From assembly GCA_023421135.1 (NCBI GenBank), contig JAEZUG010000099.1:1-31451 (forward strand): a stretch of DNA of 31,451 nt, given 5' to 3'. Under the pieces are notes generated by a model. It was given only the letters and a program-made list of their open reading frames with translations. It ran no database searches and was not told the origin of the DNA. Source of the stretch: Candidatus Cloacimonadota bacterium (GTDB taxonomy: Bacteria > Cloacimonadota > Cloacimonadia > Cloacimonadales > Cloacimonadaceae). Position 1 is the first letter of the stretch; the number at the start of each line of letters is the position of its first letter. A program made the position numbers and the translations under genes. Shown here one piece after another: positions 7,867-15,974 of this stretch.

Positions 7867-8595
7867 ATGAAGAAATACCTGATCCTGCTATTTGTGCTGA
7901 TTGCGCTGCTCTCAGCCTGTTCCAAGAATCGCTACAGAGCCAATATGACCCCGGAAGAGAAGCTGCAGATTGCCGATTCCCTCTATTCAGCGGGAAAGTT
8001 CTCCCGTGCTGCTGTGCTCTACGACGAAATCTCCTTCGAGCGCCGCTCAGCCTCCTCTGCTCATGCTCTGATCCGCCTGGCAGAGAGCTACATGTCTGTG
8101 AACCGCTGGGCTGATGCCAGATTGAGGCTGGAACAATTCATTCGCACTTTCCCGGAGCACGACAGAATCTCAGATGCTTACTACTTCACCGGACTGACCT
8201 ATTATGAAGAGTCTTTACCCGCTCAATATGACCAGGCTCTCACCCTCTCAGCCATCGATGCCTTCCGCACTTTTATCCGCCGTTATCCCAATGATCAGCG
8301 CTATCAGGATGCTCTGGAATATGTTCGCCTGGCTCAGAGCAAGCTGATCGAAAAACGCTATCGTAATGGCTATATCTATTACAAAATGGGAGATTACAGC
8401 GCTGCTCTGATGTATTTTAACGAAGTTACAGAGCTGGGAAACACCAATAATGTGGATAAGCTTTCTTTGTATTACAGCGCCAAGCTCCACCTGCATCAGG
8501 GAAGCCAGGAGCTGGCACAGCAGAGCTATAATCGTCTGGCAGAGAAGTATCCAGATTCCAAAGAACATCGTAAGCTCAGGCGCCACTTTGATTAA
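7867..8595 (+). CDS. bamD: outer membrane assembly lipoprotein BamD (YfiO)
   Basis: A 242-residue lipoprotein, the normal BamD length. The signal ends in a lipobox at Cys18 (LLSAC). TPR units follow: LQIADSLYSAGKFSRAAVLYDEI, AHALIRLAESYMSVNRWADARLRLEQFIRTFP, and SDAYYFTGLTYYEE, then the BamD/YfiO-typical AIDAFRTFIRRYPNDQRYQDA and later repeats. In diderm bacteria BamD is anchored in the outer membrane and works with BamA to insert beta-barrel proteins. GAAGGA lies upstream of the ATG. The stop overlaps the TTG start of nadD by 8 nt. The neighbouring CpoB-like gene adds to an outer-membrane theme. bamA is not in the window. Confidence 0.88.
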   Translation: MKKYLILLFVLIALLSACSKNRYRANMTPEEKLQIADSLYSAGKFSRAAVLYDEISFERRSASSAHALIRLAESYMSVNRWADARLRLEQFIRTFPEHDRISDAYYFTGLTYYEESLPAQYDQALTLSAIDAFRTFIRRYPNDQRYQDALEYVRLAQSKLIEKRYRNGYIYYKMGDYSAALMYFNEVTELGNTNNVDKLSLYYSAKLHLHQGSQELAQQSYNRLAEKYPDSKEHRKLRRHFD

Positions 8596-9196
8596 GAACC
8601 CCTCTTTTGAGGGGGCATACGCAGTTCTGGGTGGTAGCTTTGACCCGATTCACAACGGGCATCTGGGTTTGGCACGCCAGATTCTGGAGCTCAGCCCCAT
8701 TGCCAAAATTGTCTTTATGCCAAACTGCAAGCATCGCTTCAAACCCAGTGAAGTACGCCTGTCTTTCGCTGAACGCTGCAAAAACATCCGCCTGGCTCTG
8801 GAGCCTTATCCCGGCTTTGAGCTGTGGCTGGAGGATTCCACCGGCAGCGGTTACACGGCAGATCTGATGCAGCGTCTTTACTCTCTTCACCCGGAAAAGA
8901 AGTTCTGCTTTGTGATCGGCAGCGACAATCTCTCATCCTTACCAGACTGGCACGATTTTCCCTGGCTTCGGGAGAACCTCTATTTCCTGATTATCCCACG
9001 GCCGGGAGCTGAACTTCAGCAATCGGTTCTTTACCAGATTCAACATCAGGTCCTGGAGACTATCCCCATCGACGTTTCGTCCACCCGGATCCGGCGTTTG
9101 ATCAGAGAAGGTGGATCCATCCAAGGCATGGTGCCGGATGCACTTGTTTCAGTTATCACCGCTTCCTACAGGAGATTTTATGAGCAAACCAGATAA
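8588..9196 (+). CDS. nadD: nicotinate-nucleotide adenylyltransferase NadD
   Basis: A 202-residue enzyme converting nicotinate mononucleotide and ATP to deamido-NAD in NAD biosynthesis. The N-terminal GGSFDPIHNGHL is the nucleotidyltransferase motif (HxGH-like), GSDNLSSLPDWHDF is the NadD substrate-pocket segment, and SSTRIRRLI is the C-terminal ISSTxIR motif. No start codon of better type lies near: I chose TTG at 8588, which overlaps the bamD stop and places the core strand AYAVLGGSFDP about 10 residues in, as is usual. The frame stays open farther upstream inside bamD, but that part is not family-like. The 3' end overlaps the next gene by 17 nt, so bamD, nadD and the hemolysin III gene look translationally linked. 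Confidence 0.9.
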   Translation: MIKNPSFEGAYAVLGGSFDPIHNGHLGLARQILELSPIAKIVFMPNCKHRFKPSEVRLSFAERCKNIRLALEPYPGFELWLEDSTGSGYTADLMQRLYSLHPEKKFCFVIGSDNLSSLPDWHDFPWLRENLYFLIIPRPGAELQQSVLYQIQHQVLETIPIDVSSTRIRRLIREGGSIQGMVPDALVSVITASYRRFYEQTR

Positions 9197-9854
9197 ACCG
9201 AGCTTCCTGGATCGGGTTCCCCTATCCCAAAAACAGAGCCTGGGCGAAGAAATCGCCAATAGCATCTCCCACGGCACCGGCGTGGGGCTTTCCATTGCTG
9301 CACTGGTGATTCTGGTGGTCTTTGCTGCCAAACAAAGTGACGTCTGGAAGGTCGTGTCGTTCAGCATTTATGGAGCATCTTTGATTATGCTCTTTCTGGC
9401 TTCCACGCTCTATCACGCCTTTCCTCAACCCAAGGTAAAACGTTTTTTCCGGATCCTGGATCATTCTTCTATCTTTTTTCTGATCGCCGGAACTTACACG
9501 CCTGTGATGATTGGAACAATTCGCGGAGGCTGGGGCTGGTCTTTCTTCGGAGTGGTCTGGGGCTTGGCACTGCTGGGGATTAACCTCAAGATCTTTGCAA
9601 TGGGCAAGTTGAAATACGCATCGACTATGATCTATCTGCTCATGGGCTGGATGGTTGTGATTGCCATTAATCCAGTCAAAGAAGCCACCAATCCCGCTTT
9701 CCTCTCCTGGATGCTGATTGGGGGTGCCTGCTTCACTCTGGGCGTGATCTTCTATGTATGGAAGAAGCTACCCTATCACCATGCCATCTGGCATCTCTTT
9801 GTCCTAGGCGGAGCCATCTGTCACTTCTTTGCCATGCTGCAATTGCTGCACTAA
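9180..9854 (+). CDS. hemolysin III / TrhA family (PAQR) membrane protein
   Basis: A 224-residue integral membrane protein with seven hydrophobic segments. PAQR-family motifs are present: EEIANSISHG at the start, STLYHAF after the second helix, LDHSSIFFLIAGTYTP in the middle, and HAIWHLFVLGGAICHF near the end. The Ser, Asp and His residues form the family's zinc site. Bacterial members (TrhA, YqfA) have been linked to membrane-fluidity control; the hemolysin name is historical. The start is the ATG at 9180 with AGGAG about 7 nt upstream; an earlier in-frame ATG at 9111 lies inside nadD and has no site. It is the last gene of the 3022-9854 unit. Confidence 0.88.
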   Translation: MSKPDKPSFLDRVPLSQKQSLGEEIANSISHGTGVGLSIAALVILVVFAAKQSDVWKVVSFSIYGASLIMLFLASTLYHAFPQPKVKRFFRILDHSSIFFLIAGTYTPVMIGTIRGGWGWSFFGVVWGLALLGINLKIFAMGKLKYASTMIYLLMGWMVVIAINPVKEATNPAFLSWMLIGGACFTLGVIFYVWKKLPYHHAIWHLFVLGGAICHFFAMLQLLH

Positions 9855-9870
9855 GGCTTCGAAACTGCCC

Positions 9871-9892
9871 GGAACCCCACGAGCGGGGCTCC
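9871..9892 (+). terminator. GC-rich hairpin after the TrhA-like gene, possible terminator
   Basis: GGAACCCC (9871-9878) faces GGGGCTCC (9885-9892) with one A-C mismatch. No T-tract follows, so it is at best a weak intrinsic terminator. The stretch 9893-9996 shows nothing else I can name. Confidence 0.35.
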
Positions 9893-9996
9893 CTGTCAAA
9901 TGACAACCTGAAAGATATATCTCCACTATGGATGAACTACAGTCGATCATCCAATCTCACTGCTCCACTGCAGCTCTGTTCACCGTTCACTAATCC

Positions 9997-10088
9997 GGCA
10001 CTCATAGGAAACGCATCTCATACTCATGAGACACGCATGAAGTTACATGGGTGTCACATGGGTGTCACATGGGTGTCTCATGCGTGTC
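9997..10088 (+). repeat. 92-nt inverted 11-mer element, copy 2
   Basis: Left arm: GGCACTCATAG, GAAACGCATCT, CATACTCATGA, GACACGCATGA (9997-10040). Loop AGTT (10041-10044). Right arm: ACATGGGTGTC three times, then TCATGCGTGTC (10045-10088). The innermost left unit is a perfect reverse complement of the outermost right unit, so the arms can pair in more than one register. It lies between the TrhA-like gene and the OadB gene, pointing to the latter, and is followed by GAATCAGGGAG, close to the GTATTAGGGAG that follows copy 1. TTGACAG begins 34 nt downstream. Confidence 0.92.
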
Positions 10089-10122
10089 GAATCAGGGAGG
10101 AGTGCAAATATACCAAAAAGAG

Positions 10123-10155
10123 TTGACAGACTACAGCCATGGAATTGAGTAGTAT
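10123..10155 (+). promoter_or_regulatory. candidate promoter for the OadB operon
   Basis: TTGACA (10123-10128) stands alone as a -35. The best -10-like hexamer, TAGTAT (10150-10155), is 21 nt away, longer than standard. The ATG at 10183 has AGGAG at 10169-10173. The position, just after repeat copy 2 and before a long gene run, supports a promoter here, but the -10 is uncertain. Confidence 0.4.
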
Positions 10156-10182
10156 TCAGTAGAATTACAGGAGTTTGAATCG

Positions 10183-11283
10183 ATGGCGATCAGCTTTCCG
10201 GGAGGCGCAAGCTTCCCTTATCAAGAGATTATTATGATTGTGGTGGGCTTGGTGCTTATCTGGCTTGCTATACAAAAGAAATACGAGCCCGCTTTGCTCT
10301 TGCCGATTGGCTTTGGCACTATTCTTACGAATATTCCCGGCTCCGCTGCAATAGGTGAACACGGCCCGCTCACGGTGCTGTTCAATGCCGGGATCAGCAC
10401 AGAGCTTTTTCCGCTGCTCATCTTCATCGCCATAGGTGCCATGATAGATTTTTCTCCGCTCTTGAAGAATCCCTTTATGCTGCTCTTTGGAGCGGCTGCT
10501 CAATTGGGGATCTTCATCACGGTGATTGGCGCTGTGCTTTTGGGCTTTGACCTCAAAGAAGCTGCGTCCATCGGCATAATTGGAGCGGCGGACGGTCCCA
10601 CATCCATCTATGTGGCCAATCGTTTTGCACCTCATCTGATGGGGGCAATATCCGTGGCGGCATATTCTTACATGGCTTTGGTGCCCCTGATTCAACCCCC
10701 CATCATCAAACTGCTCACCACCAAGAAAGAACGTCTGATGCACATGGATTACCACGCGGATGATGTTCCCAAGATCATCAAGATCATCTTTCCCATAGCT
10801 ATCACTCTGATTGCCGGTATCTTTGTGCCGTCTTCAGTTGCCCTGATCGGCTTTTTGATGTTTGGCAACCTGATCCGGGAATCCGGTGTGCTGGAGAGCC
10901 TTTCCAAAACTGCCCAAACCGAGCTGGGAAACATTGTAACCATCCTCCTGGGCATCACCATTGCTTCCACAATGAAGGGGCCGGATTTCCTGCGGCCTCA
11001 AACTCTTTACATCATGCTGCTGGGGATAGTGGCCTTTGTCTTCGATACCGCCGGCGGAGTGCTGTTTGCGAAGCTGCTGAATATGCTGCGCAAGCAAAAG
11101 ATCAACCCCATGATCGGAGCCTGCGGGATTTCCGCTTTTCCGATGTCTGCCCGAGTGATCCACCAAATGGCGCAGAAAGAAGATCCCTTTAATTTCCTGC
11201 TGATGCCGGCAGTGAGTGTGAACGTTGGCGGGCAGATCGGCAGCGTGATTGCCGGGGGCTTGATCCTGGCGCTGGTGGGTTGA
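10183..11283 (+). CDS. sodium-translocating decarboxylase beta subunit (OadB/GcdB/MmdB family)
   Basis: A 366-residue, highly hydrophobic protein with about ten membrane segments, matching the beta subunit of Na+-pumping biotin-dependent decarboxylases (oxaloacetate, glutaconyl-CoA or methylmalonyl-CoA). It decarboxylates carboxybiotin and exports Na+. Family residues are visible: Asp137 in IIGAADGPTSIY (the Asp203 region of Klebsiella OadB), Tyr161/163 in YSYMALVPLIQPP, and Asn347 in SVNVGGQIGSVIAGG. EPALLLPIGFG near the N-terminus is also typical. No alpha (carboxyltransferase), gamma or biotin-carrier gene is adjacent; it is instead followed by cytidine deaminase after one nt. The substrate therefore cannot be named from this window. 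Confidence 0.92.
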   Translation: MAISFPGGASFPYQEIIMIVVGLVLIWLAIQKKYEPALLLPIGFGTILTNIPGSAAIGEHGPLTVLFNAGISTELFPLLIFIAIGAMIDFSPLLKNPFMLLFGAAAQLGIFITVIGAVLLGFDLKEAASIGIIGAADGPTSIYVANRFAPHLMGAISVAAYSYMALVPLIQPPIIKLLTTKKERLMHMDYHADDVPKIIKIIFPIAITLIAGIFVPSSVALIGFLMFGNLIRESGVLESLSKTAQTELGNIVTILLGITIASTMKGPDFLRPQTLYIMLLGIVAFVFDTAGGVLFAKLLNMLRKQKINPMIGACGISAFPMSARVIHQMAQKEDPFNFLLMPAVSVNVGGQIGSVIAGGLILALVG

Positions 11284-11284
11284 G

Positions 11285-11692
11285 ATGGAAAGCCGGGCTC
11301 TCACCGTAACCGAACAAGATTTGCTGGAGCTTGCCAAAGCCGCAGCTCTTCAGGCCTATGCCCCCTATTCCGGATACTGTGTCGGAAGCGCCCTGCGCTG
11401 CGCCGATGGCTCTGTGTTCCAGGGTGCAAACATCGAAAATGCTTCCTATTCACTTACGATCTGCGCAGAACGTAACGCCATCTTCAGAGCAGTCTTTGAA
11501 GGGCATCAGGATATCCTGGAGATTGCCATCTATGTGGATTCAGACCTGGCTTTTCCGCCCTGCGGGGCTTGTCGCCAGGTGATGGCAGAGTTTAATCCAA
11601 AGATGAAGGTCATCTTTGCTAACCGTAACGAAACGATAATATCCGATCTGGGAGCGCTTCTACCGGGGCACTTCAGCTTGGAAAAGGTTTGA
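11285..11692 (+). CDS. cdd: cytidine deaminase
   Basis: A 135-residue homotetrameric-type cytidine deaminase that converts (deoxy)cytidine to (deoxy)uridine in pyrimidine salvage. The zinc site is intact: Cys60 with catalytic Glu62 in CAERNA, and Cys93/Cys96 in PPCGACRQV. The N-terminal YAPYSGYCVGSAL and GANIENASYSLT are substrate-binding motifs of the family. Length is normal for the single-domain form. It starts one nt after the OadB stop and ends one nt before the PflA-like gene, so it is surely co-transcribed with them, although no functional link is evident. Confidence 0.95.
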   Translation: MESRALTVTEQDLLELAKAAALQAYAPYSGYCVGSALRCADGSVFQGANIENASYSLTICAERNAIFRAVFEGHQDILEIAIYVDSDLAFPPCGACRQVMAEFNPKMKVIFANRNETIISDLGALLPGHFSLEKV

Positions 11693-11693
11693 G

Positions 11694-12596
11694 ATGAAAG
11701 CATATCTTCAAGATTGTCACATCTGTCCGCGGAAATGCGGAGTGGATCGTTATATCGCAAACGGCTTTTGTGATGCCGGTGCAGACCTGAGAATCAACCT
11801 GGCACAATTGCATTTTGGAGAAGAGCCTGTGATCTCCGGAAGCCAGGGGAGCGGAACCATCTTTTTTACCCACTGCAATCTCAAGTGCGTCTTTTGCCAG
11901 AACTACAGCATCTCTCAGGAAGGCAATGGCTCCTACTGCAGTCCGGAAGACCTCAGCGACCTGATGCTGGATCTGCAGCAGCAAGGTGCGCACAACATCA
12001 ATCTGGTCACTCCCACGCACTATTCTCTGCATATTCGGGAAGCGCTTCTCAGAGCCCGTGAAAATGGTTTGCACATCCCAATCGTGTGGAATTCCAATGC
12101 CTATGAGACTGTGGAGACCCTTGCTCAGATGCAAGGTTTGGTGGATATCTATCTGCCGGATTTCAAATATAGTTACGCTGCTTATAGCAAGCTCTACAGC
12201 TCTGCTCCGGATTATCCGGAGATAGCTCTCAAAGCTATCTCTGAGATGAAACGACAGGTGGGAGATCTGAAGCTGGATGAAGAGGGAATAGCCACCCGGG
12301 GACTGATCATCAGGCTCCTGGTTTTGCCCAATAACATCGCAGGGATTCAACGCAGCCTGGATCTGATTGCTCAGAATTTGGGCCCGCAGACTCAGATCAG
12401 CCTGATGGGGCAGTATTATCCCACCCATAAGGCATTTCTGTATCCCGAGCTCAGCCGGGGAATTTCTACCACAGAGTACGACAAAGCCCTGGATGCCATC
12501 CATGCCCACGGCTTCACGAATGTCTGGACACAGGAGCTCTCTTGCAACGATGAGTGGACTCCGGACTTCAGGACAGATGGGAATATGGTCTCATAG
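11694..12596 (+). CDS. radical SAM protein, PflA-like (COG1313 type)
   Basis: A 300-residue radical SAM enzyme. Cys61, Cys65 and Cys68 in THCNLKCVFCQNY form the CxxxCxxC site for the [4Fe-4S] cluster that cleaves SAM. Upstream cysteines (8, 11, 15 and 26, in CHICPRKCGVDR and NGFCDAG) are a feature of the COG1313 group, often annotated as pyruvate formate-lyase activating enzyme. No glycyl-radical enzyme gene is adjacent, so activation of formate lyase is not supported here; members of this group are largely uncharacterised. It is one nt from cytidine deaminase and 9 nt from the amidase in the seven-gene run. Confidence 0.85.
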   Translation: MKAYLQDCHICPRKCGVDRYIANGFCDAGADLRINLAQLHFGEEPVISGSQGSGTIFFTHCNLKCVFCQNYSISQEGNGSYCSPEDLSDLMLDLQQQGAHNINLVTPTHYSLHIREALLRARENGLHIPIVWNSNAYETVETLAQMQGLVDIYLPDFKYSYAAYSKLYSSAPDYPEIALKAISEMKRQVGDLKLDEEGIATRGLIIRLLVLPNNIAGIQRSLDLIAQNLGPQTQISLMGQYYPTHKAFLYPELSRGISTTEYDKALDAIHAHGFTNVWTQELSCNDEWTPDFRTDGNMVS

Positions 12597-12605
12597 AGAC
12601 TGCTT

Positions 12606-13745
12606 ATGATTATCAGAAAAGAGCCTCAGACTTATAAGTTTATACTGGTATTGCTGTTCATTATATTCGGCAGTGCTCTTCTTTTTGCTGATATCAGCAT
12701 CAGGATTCGGGGAGGAGCAAATCACTCTCTTGCCACCCGCACCATCAATGGGATCGAATTTGTGAAGCTGGACGATCTGAGTCCCATCTTCAAATCGATT
12801 GTCAAGCATGAACCCAGCGATCACAGGATCTTCCTGCATATCTATGGGGAGCAGTTTATCTTCCTGCAGGATACTCCCTACTATAACGTTAACAATGCCA
12901 ATTTCAACATGCATTACCCTGCTGTTAACTACCAGGGGAGTCTGATGGTTCCGAGCCTTTTTATCAAAGAACATCTGGCTCAGAGGATCAGTGACAAAGT
13001 GAGCCGCAGCGGTTCTAATCTCCTGGTTCAAGCTCCAGTGGATAGATCCGTCAATACTATCGTGCTGGATCCCGGCCATGGCGGCAGAGATCCTGGAGCT
13101 GTGGGCAGAACTCTCAGAACCCCGGAAAAGACGGTTGTTTTGCAGGTTTCAAGATTGCTCAAGGTGATGTTGGAACGGGAGCTGGGACTGCGGGTGCTGA
13201 TGACCCGTGAAGACGACCGTTTTATCTCTCTGGGAGAGCGCACCCGTTTTGCCAATGAGAACCGGGCAGATCTCTTTGTCTCTCTTCACGCCAATGCTTC
13301 CACAAACAGGAATGCAAACGGCTTGGAAACTTACTATTTAGCGATCCGGGGAACTTCGGATTCCAGAGCAGTTGAAGCCTTGGAAAACAACGTGGTAGAG
13401 CTCTATGAAGAAGCAGGTGCTCGGGCTCAATATGATGCCTTGGCTTTCATCCTGAGTGATCTTTCTCAGACGGAACATCTGGATAATTCCAGCATGCTGG
13501 CCAGCCTGATTCATCAGAATGTGGTGGCAGGAACGCGCTGGAACGATCGGGGAGTGAATCAGGCAAATTTCTTTGTGCTCAGAGGTGCCTTCATGCCGGC
13601 AGTCTTGTGTGAGATAGGTTTCATCTCCAATACGGATGAAGAAGCCCGGCTGATCAACCCTCAGTATCAAAACCGGATCGCCAGAGCCATCTTCGAAGGC
13701 ATCAAGCGGTTCAAATTCCGTTACGACCGCATTCGTAACACCTAG
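12606..13745 (+). CDS. N-acetylmuramoyl-L-alanine amidase (Amidase_3)
   Basis: A 379-residue periplasmic cell-wall hydrolase cutting the amide bond between N-acetylmuramic acid and L-alanine. A basic N-terminus and hydrophobic stretch (FILVLLFIIFGSALLFA) act as signal or anchor. Residues about 30-145 form a beta-rich N-terminal region (IFLHIYGEQFIFLQDTPYY), possibly AMIN-like or related to copper-amine-oxidase-N domains. From about 150 the catalytic domain carries the zinc set: His158 (LDPGHGGRDPG), Glu174 (TPEKT), His228 (SLHAN) and catalytic Glu336 (CEIGFIS). The family acts in daughter-cell separation. Ribosome-binding site is weak. It lies 7 nt before the DUF512 gene. Confidence 0.92.
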   Translation: MIIRKEPQTYKFILVLLFIIFGSALLFADISIRIRGGANHSLATRTINGIEFVKLDDLSPIFKSIVKHEPSDHRIFLHIYGEQFIFLQDTPYYNVNNANFNMHYPAVNYQGSLMVPSLFIKEHLAQRISDKVSRSGSNLLVQAPVDRSVNTIVLDPGHGGRDPGAVGRTLRTPEKTVVLQVSRLLKVMLERELGLRVLMTREDDRFISLGERTRFANENRADLFVSLHANASTNRNANGLETYYLAIRGTSDSRAVEALENNVVELYEEAGARAQYDALAFILSDLSQTEHLDNSSMLASLIHQNVVAGTRWNDRGVNQANFFVLRGAFMPAVLCEIGFISNTDEEARLINPQYQNRIARAIFEGIKRFKFRYDRIRNT

Positions 13746-13752
13746 GTTCCAG

Positions 13753-15024
13753 ATGCCTGTTCAGATAGATAGGGTTCTCAAAGGTTCTTCCGCTGCCAAA
13801 TATGGCATTCGGGCGGGAGAAACTTTGATCTCGGTCAATGGTGAAGAGATCCGGGACTTTCTGGATCTGCAGTTCCAGAGCTCGCAGCAATATCTGCGGC
13901 TGGAAATCCTCTCTCAAGACGGAGAGCATCGAACAGTCGATCTGGAGCGGGAAAGCCGCAAGGCTCTGGGCATTGAGCCCGAACCTTATCAGTGCCGGAA
14001 CTGCCAGAATCACTGTATATTTTGTTTCATAGACCAGATGCCTCCCGGCCTCAGAGATAGTCTCTATGTGAAGGATGACGACTATATCTTCTCCTTCGTC
14101 TTTGGTAACTACATCACGCTCAGCAATCTATCCAATGAAGACTTCGGGCGCATCCGGAAACAGCGGATCAGCCCTCTCTATGTCTCTGCTCATACCACCA
14201 ATCCTCAGCTCCGGCAGAAGATGATGCGCTATAGGGAAGAAGCTGATCTGATGGCGCGCCTGAGGATACTGGCAAAGACCGGGATTGAGCTACACATTCA
14301 GATCGTGGCGGTGCCGGGCTACAATACCGGAGAGGAGCTTTCCCTCAGCCTGAAGGAATTACTCTCGTTGGGGAAGGGCATGCTCTCGATCGGGGTTGTG
14401 CCTGTGGGTCTCACCAAATACAGAGAAGGTCTCACCGCACTTCAGCCTTTTGACAAAGCTCTGGCTTTGGATACTATAAAGCGGATAGACGCTATCCGCC
14501 AGGAGCTGAAGACAGATCTGGTCTATGCCGCAGACGAGCTTTATGTCATGGCTGAAGAGAAGCTGCCTCCGGCTGTGTATTACAACGAATATCCCCAGAT
14601 AGAAAACGGCATAGGCATGCTGAGGATGTTGCTCTCAAAGTTCCCCTATCGTAAAGCCCGCTTCCTCAAAGAATTGAAGTCCAAACCGATGGACTATCGT
14701 ATGCTCTGTTCCCGTTCCGCCTACAGTGTGATAAAGGGAATTGCAGAAGCGCTGGATCAAGGTTTGGAGGATCAGTTAGTGGAGGTTCAAGCCATCCGCA
14801 ACGACTTTTGTGGAGAGCATATCAGTGTGGCAGGCTTGCTCACTTTCTCCGATTTTCAAAGTCAGGTGAAGCTCTCGCCCCGTGAGATACCAATACTCCC
14901 GGAGGCAATCTTCAATAGTGAAGGATACACTTTGGATGGAGCTACGATTCAAGATTTCCGCGAGCTCTGGCAACGTGATATCATGATTGTAAATCAATTC
15001 TTTACCGATTGGGGCTGGGAATAG
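13753..15024 (+). CDS. PDZ and DUF512 domain Fe-S protein
   Basis: A 423-residue soluble protein of the DUF512 family. Residues about 1-70 form a PDZ-like domain (LKGSSAAKYGIRAGETLISVNGEEI). Then CRNCQNHCIFCFIDQMP provides a cysteine cluster resembling a radical SAM CxxxCxxC site (Cys of NHCIFC and preceding CRNC), followed by the DUF512-typical DDYIFSFVFGNYITLSNL, VSAHTTNP and the C-terminal DDYR-like/oxidoreductase region. The family is widespread in anaerobes and cyanobacteria, without a firmly established function as far as I know. Length is normal. It lies 7 nt after the amidase; no partner explains its role. Confidence 0.85.
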   Translation: MPVQIDRVLKGSSAAKYGIRAGETLISVNGEEIRDFLDLQFQSSQQYLRLEILSQDGEHRTVDLERESRKALGIEPEPYQCRNCQNHCIFCFIDQMPPGLRDSLYVKDDDYIFSFVFGNYITLSNLSNEDFGRIRKQRISPLYVSAHTTNPQLRQKMMRYREEADLMARLRILAKTGIELHIQIVAVPGYNTGEELSLSLKELLSLGKGMLSIGVVPVGLTKYREGLTALQPFDKALALDTIKRIDAIRQELKTDLVYAADELYVMAEEKLPPAVYYNEYPQIENGIGMLRMLLSKFPYRKARFLKELKSKPMDYRMLCSRSAYSVIKGIAEALDQGLEDQLVEVQAIRNDFCGEHISVAGLLTFSDFQSQVKLSPREIPILPEAIFNSEGYTLDGATIQDFRELWQRDIMIVNQFFTDWGWE

Positions 15025-15047
15025 CCGGCTAGAGGAGTTTGAAAGAT

Positions 15048-15974
15048 ATGAAAGCAAGAATACTTATAGTTTTAGTTCTGCTGCTGGTTCTGGCAGCGTG
15101 CCAGAGCTCAGCCTCCAGGCTGGAAAAGGCAAATCGTGATCTGGGCTCCAAAAAGAACCCAATCAAGATGTATTTCGTGCCCTCCCTGGAAGCCGGCAAG
15201 GTGGTCTCCAGCGGTGAAGCCATTGCTTCCTTCCTGCATCAGGAAACAGGATACTACTTCAAGGTAGCCGTTCCCACCAGTTATGCTGCTGTGATCGAAG
15301 CCCTGGGCAGCTATCAGGCTGATATCGCCTGGCTCGCCACCTATGCTTACGTATTGGCACATGAGAAATACGATGCCGAAGTGCAGTTTATGACTGTGCG
15401 CAACGGTCTGAAGAATTATCGCGGGCAGTTTGTGGCTCTGGCCAATGGCAACGTTAAAAGCATCGAAGACATCGAAGGCAAGATCATTGCCTACACAGAT
15501 GCAGCCTCCACTTCCGGCTACATCTATCCTTCCGCTATTCTGAAACAGAAAGGCATCACTCCCCGGGATATGATCCTGGCTGGAAGTCACAATGCCGCCA
15601 TCCTGGCAGTATATTCCGGCAGGGCAGACGTGGGCTGCAGCTATTGGTCTCCGGATGATTCCACCGGCAGGCCCAAAGATGCCCGGGAAAAGCTTTTGGA
15701 TACCCATCCCGACGTGATAGATAAGGTTGCCATCATTGGCTTTACAGATTGGATACCGAACGATACTGTTACTTTCCGCAACAGCCTGCCCGAAGAAGTG
15801 CGCACCAAAGTCCATGCTGCTCTTCTGAAGTTCAGCGGCACGGATGCCGGAGTGCAAACCCTGCGGGAACTTTATGATATCGACGGCTTGGTGCCTGCCA
15901 CCGATGCGGATTACAATATCGTGCGCGAAACCCTGAGCTCCCTGGGGATGAATCCTGCAGACATGCTGAAGTGA
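15048..15974 (+). CDS. PhnD-like substrate-binding lipoprotein of an ABC transporter
   Basis: A 308-residue lipoprotein with a lipobox at Cys18 (LVLAAC). The mature part follows the phosphate/phosphonate/phosphite-binding PhnD/PtxB fold: KMYFVPSLEAGKV near the start, FKVAVPTSYAAVIEALGSYQADIAWL, and ASTSGYIYPSAIL then GSHNAAILAVYSGRADVG. The STSGY segment normally contributes phosphate-oxygen contacts. I chose ATG 15048 (AGAGGAG 10 nt upstream) over TTG 15039, which is one nt from that site. Its stop overlaps the ATG of the ATPase gene (TGATG). No permease gene follows. Substrate is likely a phosphonate or phosphate-like anion, but is not proven. Confidence 0.85.
   Translation: MKARILIVLVLLLVLAACQSSASRLEKANRDLGSKKNPIKMYFVPSLEAGKVVSSGEAIASFLHQETGYYFKVAVPTSYAAVIEALGSYQADIAWLATYAYVLAHEKYDAEVQFMTVRNGLKNYRGQFVALANGNVKSIEDIEGKIIAYTDAASTSGYIYPSAILKQKGITPRDMILAGSHNAAILAVYSGRADVGCSYWSPDDSTGRPKDAREKLLDTHPDVIDKVAIIGFTDWIPNDTVTFRNSLPEEVRTKVHAALLKFSGTDAGVQTLRELYDIDGLVPATDADYNIVRETLSSLGMNPADMLK

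Noticed and set aside
9758..10126. Short open frame running from the TrhA-like gene through repeat copy 2
   Set aside because: Overlaps the end of a real gene in another frame, then reads the 11-mers (GCHMGVTWVSHA); the same peptide appears at 16747-16947 only because the repeat is the same.
9871..10182. tRNA or riboswitch in the gap before OadB
   Set aside because: No cloverleaf or T-loop pattern seen, and the structure present is explained by the 11-mer element.
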